Positions 20,281-32,745 of a stretch of DNA of 64,000 bases are shown one piece after another. Below the pieces are notes generated by a model. It saw nothing but the letters and a program-made list of their open reading frames with translations, did no database searches and was not told the DNA's origin. Source of the DNA: Armigeres subalbatus (lineage: Eukaryota; Arthropoda; Insecta; Diptera; Culicidae). The position numbers and the translations under genes are program-made. Within the stretch, counting starts at the first letter, position 1; every line of letters starts with the position of its first letter. The stretch covers positions 15,383,085-15,447,084 of the forward strand of contig NC_085140.1 in the NCBI RefSeq assembly GCF_024139115.2, read 5' to 3'.

Positions 20281-23200
20281 GGAAATCCTTCTAGGATTCC
20301 GACCTTCTGGAATCCTAAAAAGAACCCCTTTTGGAAATCCGAAGAAATTGCTTATCTTGTAAAGGCTGATAATGGATTTTTCCAGAATACCAGAAAAATC
20401 TTGGAATCATTTTTTCAGAGATTTCGGCACAAATCATAAATGCTTTCCGACAAGAGTCCTTCAGGGATTCCGAAGGGAATCCTTTAGGGATAACTTTAGG
20501 AATTCTTTTAGGGTAGAGTCCTATAAGAAAAGTTCCACTATGTGCCACGTTTGACAGGTCTCCTGCACGTTTGGAACACGCATTTGTATGAAACTGACAG
20601 ACGACTCTGTTCCAATTCTGACACTTGACGACACTGTTATTATAGTCACTGTACTTTAGGGATTTCTTTGGGGAATCCTTAAGGGATTTCTTTAGAGAAC
20701 CCTTTAGGGATTCAAAGATTCCGAAGGTAATTCTGTAAGGATTCCGACGGCAATTCTTTAGCGATTTCTTCAAGAAATTCCAAATCAATTCCTTCAGAGA
20801 TTCCACAGCGATTCTTTCAGGGACTCCGAAAAGAACCCTCCAAGTACTCCTACGGAAATCCTTCAGCAATGTTTTAGAGGGAAAGTGAATCCTTTAGGGA
20901 TTCCAAAAGGGAATCATTTAGGGATACCAGAGGGAATCCTTTAGGGATTCCAAAGGGAATCCTGTAGGGATTCCAAAGGGAATCCTGAAGGGATTCCAAA
21001 GGGAATCCTTTAGGGATTCCAAAGGGAATCCTTTAGGGATTCCAAAGGGAATCCTGTAGGGATTCCAAAGGGAATCCTGTAGGGATTCCAAAGGGATTAG
21101 GGGTTCCAAAGGGAATCCTTTAGGGATTCCAAAGGAATCCTTAGATTCCAAAGGGAATCCTTTAGGGATTCCAAAAGGGAATCCTTTAGGGATTCCAAGG
21201 GAATCCTTTAGATTCCAAAGGAATCCTTTAGATTCCAAAGGAATCCTTTAGATTCCAAAGGAATCCTTTAGATTCCAAAGGAATCCTTTAGGATTCCAAA
21301 GGGAATCCTTTAGGGATTCCAAAGGAATCCTTTAGATTCCAAAGGAATCCTTTAGATTCAAAGGGAATCCTTTAGATTCCAAAGGAATCCTTTAGGGATT
21401 CCAAAGGGAATCCTTTAGGATTCAAGGGAATCCTTTAGGATTCAAAGGGAATCCTTTAGGGATTCCAAAGGAATCCTTTAGGGATTCCAAAGGGAATCCT
21501 TTAGGATTCCAAAGGAATCCTTTAGATTCAAAGGGAATCCTTTAGATTCCAAAGGGAATCCTTTAGGATTCCAAAGGAATCCTTAGGGATTCCAAAGGAA
21601 TCCTTTAGATTCCAAAGGAATCCTTTAGATTCAAAGGGAATCTTTAGGGATTCCAAAGGGAATCCTTTAGATTCCAAAGGAATCCTTTAGGGATTCAAGG
21701 GAATCCTTTAGGGATTCCAAAGGAATCCTTTAGATTCCAAAGGAATCCTTTAGATTCCAAAGGAATCCTTTAGGGATTCAAAGGGAATCCTTTAGATTCC
21801 AAAGGAATCTTTAGATTCCAAAGGGAATCCTTTAGATTCAAAGGGAATCCTTTAGATTCCAAAGGAATCCTTTAGGGATTCCAAAGGAATCCTTTAGATT
21901 CCAAAGGAATCCTTTAGGGATTCCAAAGGAATCCTTTAGATTCCAAAGGGAATCCTTTAGGATTCAAGGGAACTTTAGGGATTCCAAAGGAATCCTTTAG
22001 GATTCCAAAGGGAATCCTTTAGGATTCCAAAGGAATCCTTTAGGATTCCAAAGGGAATCCTTTAGGGATTCCAAAGGAATCCTTTAGATTCCAAAGGGAA
22101 TCCTTTAGGGATTCCAAAGGGAATCCTTTAGATTCCAAAGGAATCCTTTAGGGATTCCAAAGGGAATCCTTTAGGATTCCAAAGGAATCCTTTAGGGATT
22201 CCAAAGGAATCCTTTAGGGATTCCAAAGGGAATCCTTAGGGATTCCAAAGGAATCCTTTAGATTCAAAGGGAATCCTTTAGGGATTCAAAGGGAATCCTT
22301 TAGGGATTCCAAAGGAATCCTTTAGGATTCAAAGGAATCCTTTCGGGATTCCAAAGGGAATCCTTTAAGGATTCCAAAGGGAATCCTTTAAGGATTCCAA
22401 AGGGAATCCTTTAAGGATTCCAAAGGGAATCCTTTAAGGATTCCAAAGGGAATCCTTTAAGGATTCCAAAGGGAATCCTTTAGCGATTCCAAAGGGAATC
22501 CTTTAGCGATTCCAAAGGGAATCCTTTAGCGATTCCAAAGGGAATCCTTTAGCGATTCCAAAGGGAATCCTTTAGCGATTCCAAAGGGAATCCTTTAGCG
22601 ATTCCAAAGGAATCCTTTAGGGATTCAAAGGGAATCCGTTAGATTCGGAGGGAATCCTTTAAAGGATTCGGAGGAATCCTTTAGATTCCAGAGGTAATCC
22701 TTTAGGGATTCCGGAGGGAATCCTTTAGGGATTCCGGAGGGAATCCTTTAGGGATTCCGGAGGGAATCCTTTAGGGATTCCGGAGGGAATCCTTTAGGGA
22801 TTCCGGAGGGAATCCTTTAGGGATTCCGGAGGGAATCCTTTAGGGATTCCGGAGGGAATCCTTCAGGATTCAGAGGAATCCTTTCGATTCCAGAGGAATC
22901 CTTTAGGGATTCCAGAGGGAATCGCTTTAGGGATTCAGAGGGAATCCTTTGAGATTCCAGAGGAATCCTTTAGGGATTCAGAGGGAATCCTTTAGGGATT
23001 CCAGAGGAATCCTTTAGGATTCAGAGGAATCCTTTAGGGATTCCAGAGGGAATCCTTTAGGGATTCCAGAGGGAATCCTTTAGGGATTCCAGAGGAATCC
23101 TTTAGGGATTCCAGAGGAATCCTTTAGGGACTCCAGAGGAATCCTTTAGGGATTCCAGAGGAATCCTTTAGGGATTCCAGAGGGAATCCTTTAGATTCCA

Positions 23201-26200
23201 GAGGAATCCTTTAGGGATTCAGAGGAATCCTTTAGATTCCAGAGGGAATCCTTTAGGATTCCAGAGGAATCCTTTAGGGATTCCAGAGGAATCCTTTAGG
23301 ATTCCAGAGGAATTCCTTTAGGGATTCCAGAGGGAATCCTTTAGGGATTCCAGAGGAATTCCTTTAGGGATTCCAGAGGGAATCCTTTAGGGATTCCAGA
23401 GGGAATCCTTTAGGGATTCCAGAGGGAATCCTTTAGGGATTCCAGAGGGAATCCTTTAGGGATTCCAGAGGGAATCCTTTAGGGATTCCAGAGGGAATCC
23501 TTTAGGGATTCCAGAGGAATTCCTTTAGGGATTCCAGAGGGAATCCTTTAGGGATTCCAGAGGAAATCCTTTAGGGATTCCAGAAAAAATCCTTTAGGGA
23601 TTCCAGAGGAAATCCTTTAGGGATTCCAGAGGGAATCCTTTAGGGATTCCAGAGGAAATCCTTTAGGGATTCCAGAGGAAATCCTTTAGGGATTCCAGAG
23701 GAAATCCTTTAGGGATTCCAGAGGAAATCCTGTAGGGATTCCAGAGGAATCCATTAGGATTCAAAGGAAATCCATTAGGGATTCCAGAGGGAATCCCCTG
23801 GAATCCCTAATGGATTTCTTCTGGAATCCCTAAAGGATTCCCTCTGGAGTCCCTACAGGATTCCCTCTGGAGTCCCTACAGGATTCCCTCTGGAATCCCT
23901 CTGGAATCCCTAAAGGATTATCTCTGGAATCCCTAAAGGATTATGTCTGGAATCCCTAAAGGATTCCCTCTGGAATCCCTAAGGATTATCCCTTTGGAAT
24001 CTCTAAAGGATTCCCTTTGAAATAGTTAAAATATTTTCTCTGGAATTTCTACAGGATTCACTTTGCAATCCCTAAAGGCATCGCTTTGCAATTCCTGAAG
24101 GATTCGCTTTGTAATCCTAAAGGATTATTTTTGCAATCCCAAAAGGATTCGCTTGGCAATCCCTTAAGTATTCGCTTTGCAATCCCTAAAGAATTTTCTC
24201 AAGGATTTGCTTTGCAATCCCTTAGGGATTTGCTTTGCAATGCCTAAAGGATTGCCTTTGGATTCCTCAAAGTATTCGCTTCTTTGTCACTAAAGAAATC
24301 GCTTTGCAATCCCTAATGGATTCGCTTTGTAATCCCTAAAGCATTCGTTTCGCAATCCCCAAAGGGTTTGCTTTGTAATCCCTAAAGGATTCGCTTTGCA
24401 ATCCCTGAAGGATTATTTTGCAATCCCAAAAGGATTCGCTTCGCAATCCCTTAAGTATTCGCTTTGAAATCCCTAAAGAATTTTCTAAAGGATTTGCTTC
24501 GCAATGCCTAAAGGATTTGCTTTGCAATCCCTAAAGAATTTGCTTTGCAATCCCTTAACGATTCGAATTGCAATCCCTAAAGTATTCGCTTTGTAATCAC
24601 TTAAAGTTCGCATTGCACTCCCTAAAGGATTCGCTTTGCAATCCCTAAAGGATTCGCTTTAAAATCCTCAAAGATTCGCTTGCAATCCCTAAAGGATTCG
24701 CTTTGCAATCCCTAAAGAATTCTCTAAAGGATTCCTAATGGATTGCCTTTGGAATCCCTAATGGATTCCCTCTGGAATCCCTAAAGGATTCCCTCTGGAA
24801 TCCCTAAAGGATTCCCTCTGGAATCCCTAAAGGATTCCCTCTGGAATCCCTAAAGGATTCCCTCTGGAATCCCTAAAGGATTCCCTCTGGAATCCCTAAA
24901 GGATTCCCTCTGGAATCCCTAAAGGATTCCCTCTGGAATCCCTAAAGGATTCCCTCTGGAATCCCTAAAGGATTCCCTCTGGAATCCCTAAAGGATTCCC
25001 TCTGGAATCCCTAAAGGATTCCTCTGGAATCCCTTAAGGAGTACCTCTGGAATCGCTAAAGGATTCCCTCTGGAATCCCTAAAGGATTCCCTCTGGAATC
25101 CCTAAAGGATTCCCTCTGGAATCCCTAAAGGATTCCCTCTGGAATCCCTAAAGGATTCCCTCTGGAATCCCTAAAGGATTCCCTCTGGAATCCCTAAAGG
25201 ATTCCCTCTGGAATCCCTAAAGGATTCCCTCTGGAATCCCTAAAGGATTCCTCTGGAATCCCTTAAGGATTCCCTCTGGAATCCCTAAAGGATTCCCTCT
25301 GGAATCCCTAAAGGATTCCCTCTGGAATCCCTAAAGGATTCCCTCTGGAATCCCTAATGGATTTCCTCTGGAATGCCTAAAGGATTCCCTCTGGAATCCC
25401 TAAAGGATTCCCTCTGGAATCCCTAAAGGATTCCCTCTGGAATCCCTAAAGGATTCCCTCTGGAATCCCTAAAGGATTCCCTCTGGAATCCCTAAAGGAT
25501 TCCCTCTGGAATCCCTAAAGGATTCCCTCTGGAATCCCTAAAGGATTCCCTCTGGAATCCCTAAAGGATTCCCTCTGGAATCCCTAAAGGATTCCCTCTG
25601 GAATCCCTAAAGGATTCCCTCTGGAATCCCTAAAGGATTCCTCTGGAATCCTAAAGGATTCCTCTGGAATCCCTAAAGGATTCCTCTGAAATCCTAAAGG
25701 ATTCCTCTGGAATCTAAAGGATTCCTCTGGAATCCCTAAAGGATTCCTCTGGAATCCCTTAAAGGATTCCCTCTGGAATCCCTTAAAGGATTCCCTCTGG
25801 AATCCCTTAAAGGATTCCCTCTGGAATCCCTTAAAGGATTCCCTCTGGAATCCCTTAAAGGATTCCCTCTGCAATCCCTAAAGGATTTCTTCTGCAATCC
25901 CTAAAGGATTCCCTCTGCAATCCCTAAAGGATTCCCTCTGGAATCCCTAATTCCCTCTGGAATCCCTAAAGGATTCCTTCTGGAATCCCTAAAGGATTCC
26001 TTCTGGAATCCCTAAAGGATTCCTTCTGGAATCCCTAAAGGATTCCTTCTGGAATCCCTAAAGGATTCCTTCTGGAATCCCTAAAGGATTCCCTCTGGAA
26101 TCCCTAAAGGATTCCCTCTGGAATCCCTAAAGGATTCCCTCTGGAATCCCTAAAGGATTCCCTCTGGAATCCCTAAAGGATTCCCTCTGGAATCCCTAAA

Positions 26201-28505
26201 GGATTCCCTCTGGAATCCCTAAAGGATTCCCTCTGGAATCCCTAAAGGATTCCCTCTGGAATCCCTAAAGGATTCCCTCTGGAATCCCTAAAGGATTCCC
26301 TCTGGAATCCCTAAAGGATTCCCTCTGGAATCCCTAAAGGATTCCCTCTGGAATCCCTAAAGGATTCCCTCTGGAATCCCTAAAGGATTCCCTCTGGAAT
26401 CCCTAAAGGATTCCCTCTAGAATCCCTAAAGGATTCCCTCTAGAATCCCTAAAGGATTCCCTCTGGAATCCCTAAAGGATTCCCTCTGGAATCCCTAAAG
26501 GATTCCCTCTGGAATCCCTAAAGGATTCCCTCTGGAATCCCGAAAGGATTCCCTCCGGAATCCCGAAAGGATTCCCTCCGGAATCCCGAAAGGATTCCCT
26601 CCGGAATCCCTAAAGGATTCCCTCCGGAATCCCTAAAGGATTCCCTCCGGAATCCCTAAAGGATTCCCTCCGGAATCCCTAAAGGATTCCCTTTGGAATC
26701 CCTAAAGGATTCCCTTTGGAATCCCTAAAGGATTCCTTTTGGAATCCCTAGAGGATTCCCTTTGGAATCCCTAAAGGATTCCCTCTGGAATCCCTAAAGG
26801 ATTCCCTCTGGAATCCCTAAAGGATTTCCTCTGGAATCGCTAAAGGATTCCCTCTGGAATCCCTAAAGGATTCCCTCTGGAATCCCTAAAGGATTCCCTC
26901 TGGAATCCCTAAAGGATTCCCTCTGGAATCCCTAAAGGATTCCCTCTGGAATCCCTAAAGGATTCCCTCTGGAATCCCTAAAGGATTCCCTCTGCAATCC
27001 CTAGAGGATTCTCTCTGCAATCCCTAAAAAATTTCTTCTGCAATCCCTAAAGGATTTCTTCTGCAATCCCTAAAGGATTCCCTCTGCAATCCCTAAAGGA
27101 TTCCCTCTGGAATCCCTAAAGGATTCCTCTGGAATCCCTAAAGGATTCCCTCTGGAATCCCTAAAGGATTCCTCTGGAATCCCTAAAGTTCCCTCTGGAA
27201 TCCCTAAAGGATTCCTCTGGAATCCCTAAAGGATTCCTCTGAATCCTAAAGGATTCCTCTGGAATCCTAAAGGATTCCCTCTGGAATCCCTAAAGGATTC
27301 CCTCTAGAATCCCTAAAGGATTTCCTCTGGAATCCCTAAAGGATTTCCTCTGGAATCCCTAAAGGATTCCCTCTGGAATCCTTAAAGGATTCCCTCTGGA
27401 ATCCTAAAGGATTCCTCTGGAATCCCTAAAGGATTCCTCTGGAATCCTAAAGGATTCCCTCAGGAATCCCTAAAGGATTCCCTCAGGAATCCCTAAAGGA
27501 TTCCCTCTGGAATCCCTATAGGATTCCCTCTGGAATCCCTATAGGATTCCCTCTGGAATCCCCAAAGGATTCCCTCTAGAATCCCTTAAGGATTCCCTCT
27601 GGAATCCCTTAAGGATTCCCTCTGGAATCCCTTAAGGATTCCCTCTGGAATCCCTTAAGGATTCCCTCTGGAATCCCTTAAGGATTCCCTCTGGAATCCC
27701 TTAAGGATTCCCTCTGGAATCCCTTAAGGATTCCCTCTGGAATCCCCAAAAGGATTCCCTCTGGAATCCCTAAAGGATTCCCTCTGGAATCCCTAAAGGA
27801 TTCCCTCTGGAATCCCTAAAGGATTCCCTCTGGAATCCCTAAAGGATTCCCTTTGAAATAGTTAAAATATTTCCTCTGGAACCCCTACAGGATTCACTTT
27901 GCAATCCCTAAAGGCATCGCTTTGCAATTCCTGAAGGATTCGCTTTGTAATCCTAAAGGATTATTTTTGCAATCCCAAAAGGATTCGCTTGGCAATCCCA
28001 AAAGGATTCGCTTGGCAATCCCTTAAGTATTCGCTTTGCAATCCTTAAAGAATTTTCTCAAGGATTTGCTTTGCAATCCCTAAACGATTCAAATTGCAAT
28101 CCCTAAAGTATTCGCTTTGTAATCACTAAAGAAATCGCTTTGCAATCTCTAATGGATTCGCTTTGTAATCCCTAAAGCATTCGTTTCGCAATCCCTAAAG
28201 GATTTGCTTTGTAATCCCTAAAGGATTCGCTTTGCAATCCCTGAAGGATTATTTTTGCAATCCCAAAAGGATTCGCTTCGCAATCCCTAAAGTATTCGCT
28301 TTGCAATCCCTAAAGAATTTTCTAAAGGATTTGCTTCGCAATCCCTAAAGGATTTGGTTTGCAATCCCTAAAGAATTTGCTTTGCAATCCCTTAACGATT
28401 CGAATTGTAATCCCTAAAGCATTCGTTTCGCAATCCCTAAAGGGTTTGCTTTGTAATCCCTAAAGGATTCGCTTTGCAATCCCTAAAGGATTATTTTTGC
28501 TCAGG
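20281..28505. repeat. 8-kb satellite of a 23-bp unit with an internal strand switch
   Basis: The core unit joins GGAATCCTTTA and GGGATTCCAGAG (23 bases). Units run as GGATTCC..GGAATCC up to about 23800 and as the reverse complement (TAAAGGATTCCCTCTGG then AATCCC) afterwards. Subfamilies occur in blocks: AAAGG at 20.9-22.6 kb, GGAGG at 22.65-22.86 kb, AGAGG at 22.9-23.8 kb, CTCTGG from 24.75 kb, and a diverged TTCGCTTTGCAATCCC type at 24.0-24.74 and 27.85-28.5 kb. The left end (20281-20880) is strongly decayed and holds a ~140-bp interruption at about 20517-20656. Open frames within it have no coding meaning. Confidence 0.95.
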
Positions 28506-28605
28506 GGTGCTCAGGATACATGAGTGAGTGATTGAGTGTAGCATTTGGCAAATCACACCAGTTATTTTTGCACTAACACTAACTGGCTCGAAACTGCTAA
28601 CACTA
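28506..28605. other. Satellite flank
   Basis: About 100 bases of undescribed sequence between the satellite and the next element, with GAGTGAGTGATTGAGTG at 28523. Confidence 0.4.
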
Positions 28606-29921
28606 GAGTAGAGTGGGGCAAGAGTGCGCGTGGGGTAAGAGTACGTTTTCGATTTTTTGAAGTAATAAAAAAAGATAAACTAGCAGCACTGCATCAGTTT
28701 GACAGGTATTCTGGCCAACTATTATAATGTGTAATTGTAAACGATTTGAATAAACAACAAGGGAGATATGGACTTAGATAACTTTTTGGTCATTTTGCTA
28801 AAAATAATTGGATTTCCGCAACTAGTATTTCATTACCATATATACGTTCAATCAGGTGAACATTATACCATTTCGATAACCTATTGTATAGAGTACTTTA
28901 TGGTACAGAACACCAATCCGGTTGGTTTTCCAAGAAGTCAAAACCATTACTTGAATATTTTTTGGGACTGTGGGGTAAAAGTACGCAGGAACCGGTGGGG
29001 CAAGAGTACGCATATGAATCTTGAAGTTATGATGCCAAACCCGTATCTCCGGCCGAAATAAGACTTCTTCCAAAGCGTAAAGATCCACAACTAAGAAAAA
29101 AGGGACAGAAATTGAAATTATCACAAGTTTTTAGGATAAGTTGAAGTAGTTTGGTGTTAGAAAGGACTTAGCGAACAAAGCACTGAAGCGAAATAATTAA
29201 ATTGTATTAGGACTTGTTGTACACCTAAACATAGTACGAAAACACAATTTCAGCTTAATGATGATTTCATTTAATCAAAAGAAACATTCATAAATTGCTC
29301 AACGGTTAGCTGGGAGGGGTTGTGAGATGTGTGACGATCCATATAATTTTTAGAGGATTCATACAAATAGTGTAAGATAGGGGGGGAGGGGTGATGAAAT
29401 AGCCAAATTTTACGTTACGTGATTGGTGGACTTTCTTTAAGGAAAATGCCTTTGTATACGCCACGCGAAACCTGATATATATGTTTACCTCTGTAGTTTT
29501 TTGTATATATAAAAAACAATGGTTTTTCGTATGAAAGTGCACATTTTTAGGACCCCCTCCCCCTTTAAGAGTTACGTAATCTTTAAACATTCCCTAATAT
29601 ATGCTCATTAAACATCAATAAAATGTTATTAACTCTTATTTGTGTTAATATATACTTAAAGCACATGATTGGATAAATGCGTACTCTTACCCCACCCGAT
29701 GCGCACTTTTACCCCACCGGTGGGGTAAGAGTGCGTTTTTCACTTGTCTTGCAATAAGTGTTCTACTAAAACGAATCTCAATAATTTCAATATTTTTTCC
29801 ACTGGGTAACATAAAGGAAGAGTATATGAATCATCGACACTGATTTGATATGCAGAAGCTTGCTTCATAAGGGCCACATGATCGATTAAAACTAAGTGCG
29901 TACTCTTGCCCCACTCTACTC
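28606..29921 (+). mobile_element. TA-inserting element with GTGGGGYAARAGTRCG iterons, copy 1 (1.32 kb)
   Basis: The inverted termini GAGTAGAGTGGGGCAAGAG match on both sides and are flanked by TA (28604-28605 and 29922-29923). Eight copies of GTGGGGYAARAGTRCG occur in both orientations near 28612, 28629, 28970, 28993, 29681, 29699, 29721 and 29897, including a CCCCACCGGTGGGG palindrome. An open frame at 28768-29061 (97 codons, ATG start) is also open in the copy at 47151-48457, with few changes. It shows no recognised domain. No transposase signature was seen, so this is probably a non-autonomous Tc1/mariner-type element. Confidence 0.8.
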
Positions 29922-30090
29922 TATACCGCAATCCTCTAGGGGAGCGAACACTTATTACCTATAATAGGTACTTTCAGCCCCCTCTTCCCTTCGTAAGTCC
30001 TTACGGGAAAATGTACAAACAATGGTGTATTATTTAGATGCTAGACCAACTCTCTGGGAATATTCCGACCGATCAGGAAAAACGATTTTA

Positions 30091-30390
30091 GGCTGTGAAC
30101 CATTCCACCGATTCGTTTAACTTTTAGTTAAAATTTGACAGTTCGATGGTTATTTCGCCGTGGTTAAAAATAACCCTGCTCCGGAGCATGGTTAGATTTG
30201 ACAGTTCGATAGTTAAATTTTGTTCGCGAGAAAATTGGCGCCAAATCCATTTCGTTCCGAATAACTATCAATCTGTCAAAACTCAAATGGGTCGGCTTCG
30301 GAGTAAAATTTTAACCACGATGGGAAAATAACCATCGAAGTGTCAAATTTTAACTTAAAGTTAAACGAATCGGTGGAATGGTTCACAGCC
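30091..30390. mobile_element. 300-bp palindromic MITE with TTA duplication
   Basis: The arms begin GGCTGTGAACCATTCCACCG and repeat inverted at the right end, extending over roughly 65 bases (CGATTCGTTTAACTTT, AATTTGACAGTTCGATGG). TTA flanks both sides (30088-30090 and 30391-30393). A partial relative is at 36051-36110. Confidence 0.85.
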
Positions 30391-31500
30391 TTAGGATGCT
30401 TCTAATTAAGATTAAAGAACTTGGTGCTAAAGAAAACTAATAACATTAAAAAAATACCTGACTCGGCGTTGCAAAAGTGGCTTGGGTGAGTAGGTTCTTC
30501 GTCATACTGTTGAATAGGGCAGTACGATTTGACACCACACGACGGCCGCTTCCGTCACAGAGAAATTGCTGGTCTTCTGATTATCGATTGACGGCGGTGG
30601 TCATGATATCGGAGGTACTGCTGAAGTTCCATTACTTGGACTGCTGATGTGCTGTTGATTTCCGTAAGCACTTATAATTAAAGATGTTGCCGACAACGAT
30701 GATGTGGAAGTGGAGGTAACTATTTTTGCTGCATCCCAGGTGGAGACCGTTTCGTCTGAACCAGCCAATATGTGAAGACTGGCGGAACTCTCCGTGGTTA
30801 CACCAGCTCAATCCTTTGTTTTAAATCGCTCGAAAGTGGTTTGGACACATGCTCCGGCCATTCGTTTTTTTTTTCTTTCAACTATCCGAACCTTTCCTGG
30901 CATACCAGACTTTTCTTGGTTATACCAGCCGAGCGGTTCCTTGATTAGGGCCCACGGCGAAAGATCTAGACACGATTTTCCTCTTCTGAAACAATAAGAT
31001 AGATGAAAAGGCATTCGAAGACAAGAATTATTAACAAATATCTACCAAAAGCGGTTATTTTCCATTCGGGCTGTTTAACTCATCGAATCAGCTGTCGACA
31101 GTCGGGGAATATTCGGAACTGGTGCCGCTGATGACTCACTACGGACGGACGCAGCCGTGATCACCCAACCGTGCATGTATCCATTGTAAATGTGAGGGAA
31201 AACTCCCGACCCGGTACCAAAGCCGTGCAATCGTGGCTCACAAGAAGATAGCCTGTCGGAAATTCCGGCAAGCTCCGAATCGAATTGCTGTGGCCACAAT
31301 ATGCCGCTCCCCAGGTGCAGTCGTTCGCATACCAAGCCCGCATTGAGAAATCCCGCAACAAGTCACGCAATTTTTATTATGCTTAACGATAGCTTTCCAT
31401 TTTTTTTGGCTGGAAACAAAGCAGAATCCATACGAAATAATTTGGAATGTTGAAAGTTGGTATAAACAATGACTCACCTTCTAAGTTAGGTAGGAATAAC
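30391..31500 (-). pseudogene. Possible decayed or partial gene exons (unrecognised)
   Basis: On the minus strand a donor-like AAG|GTGAGT lies at 31482 and an acceptor TTTCCAG near 31424. Open stretches follow, for example one containing WGAAYCGHSNSIRSLPEF (31370-31161). A second acceptor, TTATTGTTTCAG, near 30990 leads into an open segment ending at 30808. That segment contains GWYNQEKSGMPGKVRI and ACVQTTFERFKTKD. The phases between these segments do not agree, so no continuous protein can be built. It may be a decayed gene, a non-coding transcript or chance. No family was recognised. Confidence 0.25.
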
Positions 31501-32690
31501 GATATTCTTTAAGAATATTATAAAATTTATTCCGGCACGACACTTTCGACAATTTCCACTCGCGAGTAAAAAAACATGGCGTGCGATTCGGGTTCGATCC
31601 AAAAGCAAATCTGACCAGTGTTGCCGAGATTCAATATTGCATTCTACTCAAATATAATATAGCATTCAAACCTGTGTAATTTTACACAACTTGTTTTGGC
31701 TGACTGGGTTGCATCTATTTTAGTGTAATATTAAATATTTTAGATATGAATAGTACACTGGAGCAACGTAAAAGAAAATTATCAATTGCAAACTGTGTAA
31801 TTTTGAAGCGGTGTAGTATTACATCCAAATATATTCAAATATGCATTAGAAAATCGTTATTACATCGATTTTTTCGTACATCTGTCTGATTACGTCGATG
31901 CACTTTACAATCTTTTTTGCTGTGAACAGCCACACAAAACAGCAGCAACCAACGGTACCGATAAAAGAACGGTAATAACAGCAGCAGCAACACGTCAGCC
32001 GTCCTCAGCAACAGCAACAGGTCAACCTTCCTCAGCAAATTCTCAGCAAACCGCAGCACAGCAGCAAAGGATCCCTTTCAAATATATAATCGATGCACCC
32101 TTATCCTTCGTATGGCTTGTCACTTTCAACTCACTAAGACCAGCTCACCGTACAAAATGCAGTTCTCAAATGCCTTTGTCAAAAGCTCAAAATTTCACTC
32201 GCTGATGAGTCACTTATAACTCACCAAATGGAACTCACGCTTCGCTGGTGTACAATGAACCCTAGTTGGCTTTGCACAAAAGGGTGCCAAATGGTGCAAT
32301 CCTTGGAACAATGCGCTTCTCGTCGACAAAAGATCTTCAAACAAAGCTAAACAAAATGGTGTCGCATAAAACACATGCTTTCGTTGCAGTAGATTTCTTT
32401 GCCTTTCTATCACAGTTCGTTATTCCTCGTGTAGAGTAAAATGGCAATTTCACTAAATTCCACTGAAATCACTGAAGCATTAGCATTAGCATTAGCATTG
32501 AGCAATTCGCACAAATTCGTAGGTGGTACAAGCATTGACGAATACATAGACCGAAATGTCCAGTACAAAGCCATCAGAAAATCGGGCACCATGTCTTCTT
32601 CTTCATTTTGAAGAAAATACCCCTCGTGGGTGACGAATTACATAAATATTTTACGAGCGCTGACTTACCCCTCTTGACGTTTTGACAGTT
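31501..32690. other. Intergenic sequence with a CAG/CAA-rich patch and (AGCATT)n
   Basis: About 31915-32065 is rich in CAGCAGCAA words, suggesting a former glutamine-rich coding or microsatellite segment, but stops break the frame. At 32475-32500 AGCATT is repeated about four times. No gene was recognised in the rest. Confidence 0.4.
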
Positions 32691-32745
32691 TGTCTGTTTG
32701 TTTTTCTCCCTCACCTTGCGACGTCGTTTCGGTTCGTTTCGGCAG

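Noticed and set aside
25584..25874. Frame of repeated GFQRESFK
   Set aside because: Satellite-derived; breaks wherever unit length changes.
28852..29124. Minus-strand frame in the TA-inserting element as a transposase relic
   Set aside because: No conserved catalytic motif is visible; it overlaps the plus-strand frame and is shorter in support.
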